Assembly: GCF_001613935.1 (NCBI RefSeq)
Contig: NZ_LQCI01000002.1
Span: 1 to 64,000 of the forward strand
Reading direction: 5' to 3'
Source: Amycolatopsis regifaucium
GTDB lineage: Bacteria; Actinomycetota; Actinomycetes; Mycobacteriales; Pseudonocardiaceae
Length of the DNA stretch: 64,000 nucleotides
The translations under genes and the position numbers were made by a program. Under the pieces are notes generated by a model. It was not told where the DNA came from and searched no databases. It saw only the letters and a program-made list of their open reading frames with translations. This document shows positions 17,201 to 25,928 of this stretch, piece by piece (within the stretch, counting starts at the first letter, position 1; every line of letters starts with the position of its first letter).

Positions 17201-19853
17201 CCAGTTTGACGGCGGCCTCGGCCGCCACGGCGAAGTCGTCCTCGGACAGTCCTGGCGGGTTCCAGGACAGGAGATCGTCGGCGTAGCAACGCAAGGCCGT
17301 CTCCAACCACGTCGTCGCCGGACCGTAGTGCGCGCCGATCACCCCGGTGGTCGGCTCGATGCCGCGCCAGAGCGGACCGTTCTCCGTCACGAACCGATCG
17401 GCCACCTCCAGTGCCATCAGCTGTGTCCGGTCCACCGCGTCGGACGCGGCGGGTGGCATCTTCGTGACACGCACCGCCGGTGCCGGATACGGCGAGGGGA
17501 AGGCCGCGGCTTCGGCCGGTGGCTTCCCCGCCCGGAGCCGCTCGAGCACCGTGGCGCCGTCGGGTGCTCCGGGAAGATGCGCGGACCAGCCCACCAGGAC
17601 GATCGGGTCGTCGTGAACGGCCTCCGGTTTGCTCCGGGCCACGGGCGTGCCGGGGGCAGGTTCCTTCCGCAGCAGCAGATGTCCGTTGGTGCCACCGAAT
17701 CCGAATCCGGAGACACCCACGGTGGGCGACGACGCGGGCAGCGGTGTGTCCCGCACCGGAACGGTGACCCGGTGCGATTCGAGCAGCTCACTTCGCTCGG
17801 GGATGGGCCGTTGGGCGGGCACGACGCCGTTGCGCAAGCCCAGCACGGCATGGATCACCGAGACGGCGCCCGCGGCCCAGCCGGTGTGCCCGACCAGCGA
17901 CTTGTTCGAGGTGCACAGCACCGGAACGGCGGGGGCAACCTCATCGAGAGCCGCCAGTTCGACGGCGTCGCCCGCCTTGGTGCCGGTGCCGTGCCCGACG
18001 ATCCAGCCGATTTCTGCCGCGGGCACCCGCGACGCCGTGCCCGCCCTCGCCACCGCCAGTCCCTGGCCTCGGGCGTTCGGCGCCGCGATGGCGCGACCCC
18101 GGCCGTCCGCGGCGGCACCGAAGCCGGTGAGGACGGCGAGCACTTCGTCGCCGTCGCGCCGGGCGTCGGAGAGACGGCGTAACGCGATGACGGCGGCACC
18201 GTCGGAGAACAGCGTCCCGTCGGCCGACCGCTGGTAGGAGGCGACCTTGCCCGCCTTGCTGAGCCCGGAGAGCTTGCCGAACAGCACGTTGAAGCGCGGG
18301 GTGACCATGAAATAGCCCCCGCAAAGGGCCAGTTCGGATCGGCCCTCGAGCACCGCGGACATCCCCTGGTCGAGGGCGTACAGCGAAGACGAACAGGCCG
18401 TGTCGATCACGGTGAACGCGGTGTCCCCCGGAAGAAGTCCGTCGATGGCGTGCCGGACGATTCCGTCCGGCAGATGTCCCGCGGCCTGCCCGCTGTCGAG
18501 GTCGTAGCGGGTGCGCAGGGCGGCACGGAGTTCGTCGAGCGAAACCGGTTCTTCTCCCGGCCACTGCTCGGCGAGTCGCCGGGCGTAGCCCTCCACCACC
18601 ATCGCCTGTTCGAAGTGCTGATCGCCGTCGGAGCAGGCTCCGATATGGCAGCTGGTCTTCAAGCCGCGGACCGCCGAAGCAGGCAGTGCCTGACGCAATG
18701 CGCCGCGCAGCCAGGACGCGGACAGGCTCGCCTCCGGGGCGACGTCGTCGGACCGGCCGGCCCGGACGAAACCGGAGACACCGGCATAGGTGCGGTCCCG
18801 CTCTCCCGGTGCAGCCGCCCAGAAGGTCTCGTCCGGGTAGCGGTCACCCGGCGCGGAGAACGCGGGTGTCCCGGTCCGCAGCAGGTTCCAGAACTCTTCC
18901 GGTGATTCCGCTCCCGGCACGACCAGGCCCATGCCGACGATCGCGACGCAGCCGTCTTCGGCGTTGTCAGCCACCGGTGCGGTGCGGGCCGGTGCAGGTG
19001 CCACGACCGGTTTCGGAGTGGTGACCTGGGGTGTGGCCGCGGCGGCCGCGATCCGCTCCCGCCCGCCCCAGGTGCCTCCGGCGCGGATCAACGCTCCGCC
19101 CAGCCGGAGACCGCCGTCGTTGACGACCTCTTCGCCGGTCATCCACGACGCCTGGTCCGACGCCAGGAAGGCGACGAGTTTGGCGTTCTCTTCGAAGGTG
19201 CCCAGCCGGTTCAGCGGCGTGCCCGCGACGGTGGCTTCGAGCACCTTTTCGCTGTCCGGGAACAGCTCGACGGTCCGGCTTTCCAGCATTCCGGCGGACG
19301 CCATGTTGACCCGGATGCCGTACGGCCCGAATTCGACGGCGAGGTATCGGGTGAGCTGTTCCAGCGCGCCCTTGCAGACGGCCGGGCACAGGTAGTTGTC
19401 GATGACCACGCTCGTGCCGATCGAGCCGAGGTTCACGATGGCACCGCCGTGTTGCCGCATCAACGGGAAAGCAGCCCTGGAACAGCGGCGCGGACCGTGC
19501 ACATTGGTGTTGATCGCGCGTTCCCAGTCGTGCTCGGTCAGCACCTCCGGCGGTTCGAAGACACCGCGGGCGGCGTTGTTGACCAGTACATCGAGCCGCC
19601 CGTGCCGCCGTCCGATCTCCGCGAACATCGCGTCCACGGACTCGGCCTTCGCCACGCTGGCGCGCAGGCCCTCCGCCGAGCCACCGGCGGAGACGATGGC
19701 CTGGACGGTCTCTTCGGCCGCGGCCTCGTCGTGGAACCAGTTGACGATGACATGGGCGCCGCGTCCGGCCAGTTCGTGCGAGATCGCCCGGCCCTGCCCC
19801 TTCGAGCCGCCGGTGATCAGGCAGATCTTGCCGCGGAAGTCCTGGCCGTTCAC
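14280..19853 (-). CDS. Iterative PUFA-like synthase: ER(FabL)-KS-CLF-KR-DH
   Basis: 1857 residues, GTG start overlapping the AT-ACP stop by 4 bases (GTGA). Domains in order: 1-265, an SDR with TGGSKGQG and a Tyr154-x6-Lys161 active site, the signature of FabL-type enoyl-ACP reductases; 300-735, a ketosynthase with Cys487 in DTACSSS, His621 in GHGTGT and His656 in NKSLVGH; 748-1055, a second KS-like fold whose active-site Cys is lost (DAGPAS), hence a chain-length factor; 1265-1500, a ketoreductase with TGGARGIT, Ser1451 and Tyr1464; 1585-1857, a double-hotdog dehydratase with His1599 and Asp1773. There is no AT, ACP, thioesterase or phosphopantetheinyl transferase. Such KS-CLF-KR-DH sets resemble polyunsaturated fatty-acid and enediyne synthases; the N-terminal FabL domain is unusual. 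It should build a reduced or polyene chain with the AT-ACP protein. Confidence 0.85.
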   Translation of the reverse strand: MNGQDFRGKICLITGGSKGQGRAISHELAGRGAHVIVNWFHDEAAAEETVQAIVSAGGSAEGLRASVAKAESVDAMFAEIGRRHGRLDVLVNNAARGVFEPPEVLTEHDWERAINTNVHGPRRCSRAAFPLMRQHGGAIVNLGSIGTSVVIDNYLCPAVCKGALEQLTRYLAVEFGPYGIRVNMASAGMLESRTVELFPDSEKVLEATVAGTPLNRLGTFEENAKLVAFLASDQASWMTGEEVVNDGGLRLGGALIRAGGTWGGRERIAAAAATPQVTTPKPVVAPAPARTAPVADNAEDGCVAIVGMGLVVPGAESPEEFWNLLRTGTPAFSAPGDRYPDETFWAAAPGERDRTYAGVSGFVRAGRSDDVAPEASLSASWLRGALRQALPASAVRGLKTSCHIGACSDGDQHFEQAMVVEGYARRLAEQWPGEEPVSLDELRAALRTRYDLDSGQAAGHLPDGIVRHAIDGLLPGDTAFTVIDTACSSSLYALDQGMSAVLEGRSELALCGGYFMVTPRFNVLFGKLSGLSKAGKVASYQRSADGTLFSDGAAVIALRRLSDARRDGDEVLAVLTGFGAAADGRGRAIAAPNARGQGLAVARAGTASRVPAAEIGWIVGHGTGTKAGDAVELAALDEVAPAVPVLCTSNKSLVGHTGWAAGAVSVIHAVLGLRNGVVPAQRPIPERSELLESHRVTVPVRDTPLPASSPTVGVSGFGFGGTNGHLLLRKEPAPGTPVARSKPEAVHDDPIVLVGWSAHLPGAPDGATVLERLRAGKPPAEAAAFPSPYPAPAVRVTKMPPAASDAVDRTQLMALEVADRFVTENGPLWRGIEPTTGVIGAHYGPATTWLETALRCYADDLLSWNPPGLSEDDFAVAAEAAVKLVRETTPVTTQDSQPGLMGNVIPARIANHYDLNGPVVLADAGPASTLHAVDIARRYLREGTLDLALVLAVNGNSTSELGTLLGREALGEGAFLLALARRGDAVAAGWPVLCEVSTEAPVASGTEPGAPELDYLGAHGAIDLLSALATLDETPRREIAGAFPAPTVTLSAPARPKSTRRNDRYVCSLAEDLEPVAESWTIPPGPDWLVLAQPGCAELVPAAVREAGAVVRELDGAVPVEEQVSLGDGRFSHVRIVVSTRETGWPASADNDLVLTHEALFLAAKACRDRIDDGGSLGVVIDDALAGGVPHPDTGLFSALVSSLAWDLRGARLAVVIGTSDWAVVNRELANYGGNPVVIHRDGKRLRTTIVASPSELDEIGPVLRPGAVVVTTGGARGITAACMKELATAQRIRLWLLGSSQLREVPENLLDAPDSDLNRLRGEFIATERAKRPDLPVRELNAQFAKLLNARESLLNLRELRALCGEDAVHYLSCDLNSAEAVTAAIRQIRETDPLVDLLVHGAGLHNGGDISRITLDGLRRIRDVKRRGYHNLKEAFGDAQPLSWCNFGSVAGLVGLPGETDYAPGNDFLHGAARANTFARGLEERTLVWPIWSEVGMGGSDLMQGNNERAGIMAPLNPAEGVRHFVAELTRFPASEPLVAFLNPRERETFSQQFPGFVRNRPARAPWLLGTPYRFDAGSAEWVLELGDRTAGFLADHLVNDKPTLHGTGLATVAAEAAAELFPDRPVSALRDLRFHAFVAPKARPGSPYRVTATVTGHEGEKALVKVRITSDVVDRRGRVLRRDRPHFTCVAELGPLASPPRAAERVTGKRSDDPYYRPGSGVYLGGVFQATTESVEGPRGSSARWSYVRPVTESDRALQENPPVPSVLLDALARTRMLRTDENGVHLLAVPRAIGRIDFFTAGGDGPVSRANPDGIVLNHVAAENVDEASTMDGRVLIRITGCEIYDVDDTEAR

Positions 19854-21229
19854 ACCCGCTCTCCCTGGTGCCTCAGTTCGACGATCAGCCCGGCGATGGA
19901 TTCGAGGGTCGTGTAGTCGGTGATCCGGATGTGATCGGCCTCGGGAACGTCGTAGCGTTTCCTCGCCCGTTGCAGGAGTTCGGTCTGGCGGATGGAGTCG
20001 ATACCGAGATCGGCCTCGAGTTCCACGCCGGTTTCGAAGACGTCGGCGGGATAGCCGACGGCGTCGGCATAAAGGGTCTTGAGCTCGTCGAGCACCTTCG
20101 GCTCGGAGAGACCTTCTCCCTCGTCACCGGTCTCGCTCGAGACCGAAGTGACCCGCTGAGTGGGCACCGGTTCCACGGGTGCCGCCGGTGCGGGCGTGGG
20201 GACGACCGGAGTCACGGGCGCCGGTGCGGGCGCCGTCTCCGAGCCATCTGGCCCGGCCTCGAGCCGGCGTACCTCGGCCAGCACACCCGCGTGGTCGGCA
20301 CGGCGGCGGAACGGCGCGCTGGTGCTGATCCCGGCCACGGTCGCGCTCGCGAGGTCCACCAGCGTCGACCGCGCGCCGCACTCCACGAACCGGGTCTCGC
20401 CCTCCCCGCGGACCGCGTGCAGGGCGTCCAGGAAGCGCACCGGCCGGACCAGATGGCTCGACAGCACCTCCAAGACGTCCTCGGGCGTCTCCACACGACG
20501 CCCGAGGACCGGCGAGTGGACGGCGATGCGCGGCACGCGGGGAACGATCGTGGCCACCGTGCGGGCGAACAGTTCGTTGGCTCCGTCCAGGAGACGGCGG
20601 TTGTGGAACGGGTAAGGCACCCGGAGGACCGTGGCCTTGACGCCCAGTTCGCCGGCGACGGACGCCAGACGGGCGACGGCCTGCCCGGAACCGGAGACCA
20701 CCACCTGGTCATAGGCGTTGTCCGCGGCGACGGTGAGGCTGCCGTCGGCCATCGCGGCGACGAGGTTCTCCACCCGCCGGAAGCCCGCTTCGATGGCGAC
20801 CATTCCCCCGGTCGCTCCCGAAGCCCGTAACGCTCGGTCACGCGCCACCACGAGGGTGACTCCTTCTTCCAGCGTCAAGGCGCCGGAGACCACCAACGCG
20901 GCGAACTCGCCGAAACTGTGGCCCATGAGCAGCGCCGGTGAAAGGCCGAACTCTTCTTGGTAAAGCCGTGCGGCCACGATTTGGGAGGCGAAGATCGCCA
21001 GACTCAGCGCCGGGACGTCGTTCTCCAAAAGGTGGTCCAAGGTGGGCGAGGTGGGATCGGTGAGCAGGTGCGTCACCTCGGGGCCACCTGTCCGTAACGA
21101 ATATCCATCCAACCGGCCGAGTTCCGCGGCCATGGTGGGAAACGCCTGCTCACTGCCACTGAAGACACCGGCCAGATAGGCACCCTGGCCGGGAAAGAGA
21201 AAGGTCGAAGAAAGAGGATTCGCGTGCAC
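19850..21229 (-). CDS. Acyltransferase-ACP didomain protein
   Basis: 459 residues from the GTG at 21229, preceded by GGAG at a 5-base spacing; this places FLFPGQG near the N-terminus as usual for malonyl transferases. An ATG at 21262 is the alternative. Residues 1-290 are an AT with GHSFGE (catalytic Ser) and a YPFHNRR segment. A Pro/Ala/Glu linker follows (about 300-350), then a single ACP at about 375-455 with the attachment Ser in DLGIDSIRQTEL, the form seen in PUFA and enediyne carrier domains. It probably loads malonyl units and carries the chain for the downstream synthase, to which it is coupled by a 4-base overlap. Confidence 0.87.
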   Translation of the reverse strand: MHANPLSSTFLFPGQGAYLAGVFSGSEQAFPTMAAELGRLDGYSLRTGGPEVTHLLTDPTSPTLDHLLENDVPALSLAIFASQIVAARLYQEEFGLSPALLMGHSFGEFAALVVSGALTLEEGVTLVVARDRALRASGATGGMVAIEAGFRRVENLVAAMADGSLTVAADNAYDQVVVSGSGQAVARLASVAGELGVKATVLRVPYPFHNRRLLDGANELFARTVATIVPRVPRIAVHSPVLGRRVETPEDVLEVLSSHLVRPVRFLDALHAVRGEGETRFVECGARSTLVDLASATVAGISTSAPFRRRADHAGVLAEVRRLEAGPDGSETAPAPAPVTPVVPTPAPAAPVEPVPTQRVTSVSSETGDEGEGLSEPKVLDELKTLYADAVGYPADVFETGVELEADLGIDSIRQTELLQRARKRYDVPEADHIRITDYTTLESIAGLIVELRHQGERV

Positions 21230-21717
21230 AGGAACTCCGGATATCTCGGTTTCACACTGCATTTCACGCCAAAAGGAGGATACAATTCCGCGCGACAAAT
21301 ATTAACACGTCCGAATGATAGGAGATAAGTTTCGGCCCTTTTGTGCAATGGAAAGCGAAAAACATGCACCTCGCTCACCGTAAGTAGCGAACGAGGACTA
21401 CCGCATTACGGAAAAGAGGTCCACTGCCTGCATCACGCCGGCTGTCTTCACTCGATCAATTCATGGGCGATCAGCGCGAGATATTTACTCGTTGTTGTCC
21501 ATCCTGGTCTCGACAGGCGCGGTCAAGAATCTTTCGCGCGCCTCCGATACGCGTCTTGAGAAGCGGTGATGCGACCCGCCACGCTTTCGGCTCGGTGACG
21601 TGACTCCGGCATCCGGGCGAGCTCCTTCACCCGAGTGGCCGAACCACGACGTGCGCGATCGTGCAGAATGTCCCGGGAGGACGTGCACAATGTCCCCCAA
21701 GGACCTGAGGAGGCCGG
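21230..21717. other. Divergent promoter region of the AT-ACP operon and LuxR gene
   Basis: 488 bases, locally more AT-rich than its surroundings (about 21270-21370), between the minus-strand AT-ACP gene and the plus-strand LuxR gene. It should hold both promoters. The only clear element is the tandem 22-base repeat at 21661-21704. An AAAAGGAGGA sequence at 21271 reads on the plus strand but no gene follows it. Confidence 0.5.
21661..21704 (+). promoter_or_regulatory. Two tandem 22-base repeats upstream of a LuxR gene
   Basis: Units at 21661-21682 and 21683-21704 both begin GTGCA and share AATGTCCC and a final GGAC; they match at about 18 of 22 positions. They end 14 bases before the GTG start of the LuxR gene. 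Exact head-to-tail spacing of two helical turns suggests a pair of binding sites for an autoregulator. The ribosome site GAGGAGG follows directly. Confidence 0.45.
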
Positions 21718-22956
21718 GTGAAGCTCGATCAAATGCCACAGTGGGCGCTTCCGCCGGCGGACCCTGAGTTCATCGGGCCCCTGTTGCCGGAACCGCATCC
21801 GAACTGCCAGGCGACGAAGGCGCTGGCGATGCTTATCCGCGGCACAGATCGGCTGGCGACGGCCGCGCAGGCCGAACTCGTGTTCAGCGACGAAACGTGT
21901 TCGCGTGACCCCGGCTGCCTCTGGCACGGAGTGACGATTCTCCTGCGGACCGGTGAACTCGAGAGCGCGGACGCACATGTGTGGAGGTTGGAGCGAGACC
22001 GTGCCGGCTTCGCCGACCACGTCGCCCTGATGCGGGCCGAGCACGCCAAGCACTCCGGTGACCTGGTGGGCTCGAGGACAGCCTTGGCGCGGCTCGCCGA
22101 CACGGCGTCCCCGTCATGCCTGCGTGATCTCGCGGTTCCCCTCTACATCGAAGCGCTCGTCGCGGTCAACGAAGCAGATCTGGCCGATCAGGTCCTCCGC
22201 AGGCACGACTTCGGCCTGCTCGCGCGAAAATGGCCGGCCATGCGCCCGTTGCTGCTGGGGGTGCGCGGCTGGCTGCATCTGATCACGGACAGGGCCGACG
22301 AGGCCTATCGGGACCTGCGCGAGTGTTCGCAACTTCCCGTGAGGGACGTGGCGGCCACGTACTCGGTCGCGCGCCGCAAGGGGCTGCTGGCCTTGACCGC
22401 CGCGGCCGCCGGAAAGCCCGATATCGCCGTCACCGCGGCGGCGCACGAGTACGAGTTCGCGACGGCGTGGCGGTCACACGCCCAAATGGCCTGGGGGCTG
22501 TATGTCCTCGAGACGATCGAGGACTCCGACCTGCCGTCCGCCCGCTTCAGAGACGCCATCGACCTGCTGGAATTCGCCCGATCCCCCGTCGGGATCGCGA
22601 CCGTCTGCTACGAACAGGGCAGAAGACTCGTCGCGTCCGGCCAGCATCTCGAGGGAAAGACCCAGCTTCTCCGAGCCGGGAAGGCGGCTCGGTTCATCGG
22701 TGACGCGACCTTGACGGGCAAGATCGAGGAGTTGCTGCGCGAACTGGAGACTCCGGTGCAGCGGACTGCGCTGACCGCGCAGGAACTGAAGATCGCCGAA
22801 TTGGCCCAGGACGGCTACAGCAACAAGCAGATAGCGACTCGCCTGGTGCTCACCGTGCGCACGATCGAGTTCCACCTTTCCAACGTCTACCGCAAACTCG
22901 GGATCCGCGGACGGCGCGCGCTGGCCGGCGAGGTCCTGCCTCATCGCCGGACCTGA
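21718..22956 (+). CDS. LuxR-family cluster regulator with TPR-like N-terminus
   Basis: 412 residues, GTG at 21718 with GAGGAGG at a 4-base spacing. The first 340 residues are helical and repeat-like (TPR type) with no Walker motifs, so this resembles the C-terminal half of a LAL regulator without its ATPase. Residues about 352-407 are a LuxR helix-turn-helix (YSNKQIATRLVLTVRTIEFHL). It lies between the synthase operon and the hydroxycinnamate operon, transcribed opposite to both, and is a good candidate for the pathway activator. Tandem repeats directly upstream may be its own sites. Confidence 0.85.
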   Translation: MKLDQMPQWALPPADPEFIGPLLPEPHPNCQATKALAMLIRGTDRLATAAQAELVFSDETCSRDPGCLWHGVTILLRTGELESADAHVWRLERDRAGFADHVALMRAEHAKHSGDLVGSRTALARLADTASPSCLRDLAVPLYIEALVAVNEADLADQVLRRHDFGLLARKWPAMRPLLLGVRGWLHLITDRADEAYRDLRECSQLPVRDVAATYSVARRKGLLALTAAAAGKPDIAVTAAAHEYEFATAWRSHAQMAWGLYVLETIEDSDLPSARFRDAIDLLEFARSPVGIATVCYEQGRRLVASGQHLEGKTQLLRAGKAARFIGDATLTGKIEELLRELETPVQRTALTAQELKIAELAQDGYSNKQIATRLVLTVRTIEFHLSNVYRKLGIRGRRALAGEVLPHRRT

Positions 22957-22962
22957 GGGTGT

Positions 22963-23046
22963 GACCGAACGTGACCGGTGTGGGGAAATCGGGACGCTCA
23001 AGGTCCCTGTTTCCACACACCTCAACGCGACACGACACGTTCGGTC
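22963..23046. terminator. Nested hairpin between convergent genes
   Basis: Three nested arm pairs: outer GACCGAACGTG (22963-22973) with CACGTTCGGTC (23036-23046), perfect; middle 22977-22988 with 23010-23021, one mismatch; inner GGGAC (22991) with GTCCC (23003). It lies between the plus-strand LuxR stop (22956) and the minus-strand ligase stop (23022), with the outer right arm inside the last ligase codons. A bidirectional terminator is the simple reading. Confidence 0.7.
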
Positions 23047-25244
23047 TTCACATCCTCCACACGCACATAGCGGCCGCTCAGGTGATCCGCCGCTCCGGTC
23101 GCGACGGCGACCAGCGCGTCGGCCGCGACCTCGGTGGAGGTGAAACGCCCGGCTTCACGGGCTCTCAGTGTCCAGGCGAGGATCTCGTCCTCCCAAGGCA
23201 CTCCCGTCGGGCCGCGGTCCAGATGAGCCCTGGTGATGCCCGCGTCCACCAAACCCGGGTCGAACGCCACCGCGACCCGGCCGGTTTCGCCCAACTCACC
23301 CGCCAGGCTGGCGGTCAACGAGATCAAGGCCGCTTTCGACGCCGCGTACGCACTCGCGTTCGGCCAGCCGACCCGGCCCGCCCGGCTCACCACGTTCACC
23401 ACGCGCCCGGTGAGCACGGGCGCTACGGCCCTGGTCACGGCGGCCGAGCCGAACAGATTGACTTCGACCGCGCGCCGCCACTCCCGCTCGTCGACCGCCC
23501 ACAGGGGACCGGTCGGGCCCGGGGTACCCGCGTTGTTGACCACGACGTCGAGACCACCGCATTCGTTGATCACCTGGGCGACGCCGCTGGTCACGGCAGC
23601 CTCGTCGGTGACATCCAACGCCACGTGTGTCGCGGTGCCGCCGGCCTGGCGGATCTCCAGGACGGTCTGGGCCAGAGCGGCCTCATCGCGGCCCGCGACG
23701 ACCACGTTCGCGCCCGAGGCGCCCAGCGCGAGGGCGAAGGTCTTCCCCAGCCCGCGTCCTCCCCCGGTGACCAGCACGCGCAAAGCCGGTGGTCGCACTC
23801 GTTTGCCGGTCGAAGACCGCGGGATGGCGCCGACCCGTTCGATCGCCCGCACGCGTTTGTGCGGTGCGACCCGCTCGGCGACGTACGCGGTGATCTCCGC
23901 CAGCGAGACAGTCTCTTCGAGGACGACGAACGCCTTCGGGATCTCCCCCGCGACCGGGTCGGGAACACCCGCGACGTGGGCTTCGGACACGGCGGGGTGA
24001 CTCGTCACCACCTCTTCCAGCTCGACGGGTGAGACCTGATGTCCCTTGTACTTGATCAGGGCTTTCGCCCGCCCGGTGATCCGCAGGAAACCGTCCGCGT
24101 CGCGGGTCACCAGGTCACCGGTACGCAGCCAGCCGTCCGCGTCCGCCGAGGCGGGGGCGATCTGAGGCCCGCGCAACCACAGTTCACCGGATTCGGTTCC
24201 GTCCGCCGAGCCGAGGAACTTGACCTCGGTGCCCGGGACCAGCACCCCGGTGGACCCCTCCGGCACCTCCACCCCGTCCGGGCTGAAGCTCACGCATCCC
24301 GCTTCGGTCATCCCGAAGCCCTGCACCACCGGCACGCCGAGGGCTTGGGCGCACCGGGTGCCGTCCGTCGAAGGAAGCGGCGCGCCACCCGAGACGATCA
24401 TCCGCAACGACGGTAGCGGCCGTCCGGTCTTCCCCAGCTCGGCGATGACACTGGGTACCAGGTAGGAGAGGGAGACCCCTTCGCTGGTCACGTCGCGGAG
24501 GAAGTCTTCGGCCGAAAACGGGGTGGATCCGAGCACCAGGGTCGCCCCCGCACGCAGCGACGGGTTCATCGCCATCTGCATGCCGTAGATGTGCCGCAGC
24601 GGCGGCACCGACAGCACCACGTCGTCGCCGTGAACCAGGTGCAGATGGTCGATCTGGCCGAGGTTCGAGGTGAGGTTGCGATGGGTCACCTCGACGAGCT
24701 TCGGCACGCCTTCCGTGCCGCTGGAACTCATCAGCACCGCGGTCCGGTCGCCCCCGGACGGCCGAGCCTGAGCCGGCTCGGCCGCGACCGCGTCTTCCCA
24801 GGCCGTACCGCCCGGAGTGGTCGCACCGACGCAGACGACCGGCAGCGCGGACTCCGGCGGCTTCAGGGCCGTTTCGGCGATCAGTGCCTTCGCGCCGCAG
24901 GTGTCGATCGTGGCCCGCCAGTGCTCCGCGGTGTCCCGCGGGTCGAGCGCGAGCACCACCCCGCCCGCCGCCAGGATCCCGTGGTAGGCCACCACGAATT
25001 CCGCGCTGTTCTCGGTCAGCACCACCACGACGTCGTCGTCGGTGACCCCGTTCCGCCGCAACCAGCCCGCGAGCCCCGCGACGGCCGCGCGCAGCCGCGC
25101 GTAGGTCCATTCACGGCGGGCACCTCGCGAAAGATCCACTATCGCGAGATGGTCCCCCGCCGCCGCGGTGGAGCGCAGGACGTGGTCATGGAGATTCACC
25201 TCGGCGGGCACTTCCCACGCCGCGGCCGGCTGTGCGTCTCCCAC
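23022..25244 (-). CDS. 4-Coumarate:CoA ligase-like enzyme fused to an SDR
   Basis: 740 residues, GTG at 25244, 9 bases after the methyltransferase stop. Residues 1-495 form an ANL-family adenylating domain: SSSGTEGVPK (ATP loop), GFGMTEAG, GRAKALIKYKGHQVSP hinge and a C-terminal SSTGK with the catalytic Lys, as in 4-coumarate:CoA ligases. Residues about 498-735 form a FabG-like SDR: VLVTGGGRGLGKT (NADPH loop), NNAG and Ser then Tyr-x3-Lys (YAASK). The ligase half probably activates a hydroxycinnamic acid made by the upstream genes; the SDR half may reduce a 3-keto intermediate. This fusion is not a standard 4CL. No carrier domain, so the thioester goes to CoA or to the trans ACP. Confidence 0.83.
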   Translation of the reverse strand: MGDAQPAAAWEVPAEVNLHDHVLRSTAAAGDHLAIVDLSRGARREWTYARLRAAVAGLAGWLRRNGVTDDDVVVVLTENSAEFVVAYHGILAAGGVVLALDPRDTAEHWRATIDTCGAKALIAETALKPPESALPVVCVGATTPGGTAWEDAVAAEPAQARPSGGDRTAVLMSSSGTEGVPKLVEVTHRNLTSNLGQIDHLHLVHGDDVVLSVPPLRHIYGMQMAMNPSLRAGATLVLGSTPFSAEDFLRDVTSEGVSLSYLVPSVIAELGKTGRPLPSLRMIVSGGAPLPSTDGTRCAQALGVPVVQGFGMTEAGCVSFSPDGVEVPEGSTGVLVPGTEVKFLGSADGTESGELWLRGPQIAPASADADGWLRTGDLVTRDADGFLRITGRAKALIKYKGHQVSPVELEEVVTSHPAVSEAHVAGVPDPVAGEIPKAFVVLEETVSLAEITAYVAERVAPHKRVRAIERVGAIPRSSTGKRVRPPALRVLVTGGGRGLGKTFALALGASGANVVVAGRDEAALAQTVLEIRQAGGTATHVALDVTDEAAVTSGVAQVINECGGLDVVVNNAGTPGPTGPLWAVDEREWRRAVEVNLFGSAAVTRAVAPVLTGRVVNVVSRAGRVGWPNASAYAASKAALISLTASLAGELGETGRVAVAFDPGLVDAGITRAHLDRGPTGVPWEDEILAWTLRAREAGRFTSTEVAADALVAVATGAADHLSGRYVRVEDVKTERVVSR

Positions 25245-25253
25245 GGCCCGACC

Positions 25254-25928
25254 TCAATTCTTCTTGCGTGCCAAAGTCAATCCGTCCGCGACGGTAAGCA
25301 TGACCGACTCGACCCGGTCGTCACGCAGCACGTGTTCGTTGAACGCGCGGATCGCGCGCGCGTTGCCTTCGGCGTCGGGCGAGGCCGCCTCACCCGCGTA
25401 GAGCACGTTGTCGGCCGCGATGAGACCGTTCGGCCTGATCCTCGGCACGAGCGCCTCCCAATAGCCGATATAGCCGACCTTGTCCGCGTCGATGAACGCC
25501 AGATCGACGAAAGGCTCATCGGGAAGCCGCCCGAGGGTCTCCGCCGCCGGCCCGACGACGGTTTCCACCCGGTCGGCCACGCCGGCCTTGGTCCAGGCGT
25601 TCGAAGCGATTTCCAGCCAGCCGTCGGAGATGTCGCAGGTGATCACCCTGCCGCCCGGGCCGACCCCCTCGGCCAGCGCGAGCGTCGAGTACCCGGTGAA
25701 CGTGCCCACCTCGACGGCGACGCGCGCGCCGGTCAGCCTCGCCAGGAGAGTCAGCAAGGCGCCCTGTTCCGGTGGTACCTGCATCTCCGCGACCCCGCCC
25801 AGCGCGAGCGTGGCGTCGATCAGCTCCTGCTGGACCTCGGTGAACGGCGGAAGCTGCCCACGCACGTACTCGAGCACCTCGGGGGTGAGCGAGACCGCCT
25901 TCTCCGGCTGTGTCTCGGTGTTCGTCAT
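25254..25928 (-). CDS. Caffeoyl-CoA-type catechol O-methyltransferase
   Basis: 224 residues; ATG at 25928 with AAGGAG, overlapping the hydroxylase stop by 4 bases (ATGA). This is a class I, metal-dependent small-molecule O-methyltransferase. SAM-binding motif I is VEVGTFTGYS (72-81); the metal and catalytic site is FIDADK (145-150) with Asp173-Asn174 (ADNVLY). The family methylates catechols using Mg2+. In this operon the expected substrate is caffeate, its CoA ester or L-DOPA, giving a 3-methoxy-4-hydroxyphenyl group. Cytoplasmic. Confidence 0.87.
   Translation of the reverse strand: MTNTETQPEKAVSLTPEVLEYVRGQLPPFTEVQQELIDATLALGGVAEMQVPPEQGALLTLLARLTGARVAVEVGTFTGYSTLALAEGVGPGGRVITCDISDGWLEIASNAWTKAGVADRVETVVGPAAETLGRLPDEPFVDLAFIDADKVGYIGYWEALVPRIRPNGLIAADNVLYAGEAASPDAEGNARAIRAFNEHVLRDDRVESVMLTVADGLTLARKKN

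Noticed and set aside
21271..21298. Strong plus-strand ribosome-site-like AAAAGGAGGA at the AT-ACP start region
   Set aside because: No plus-strand start codon or sensible reading frame follows at the right distance; probably chance.
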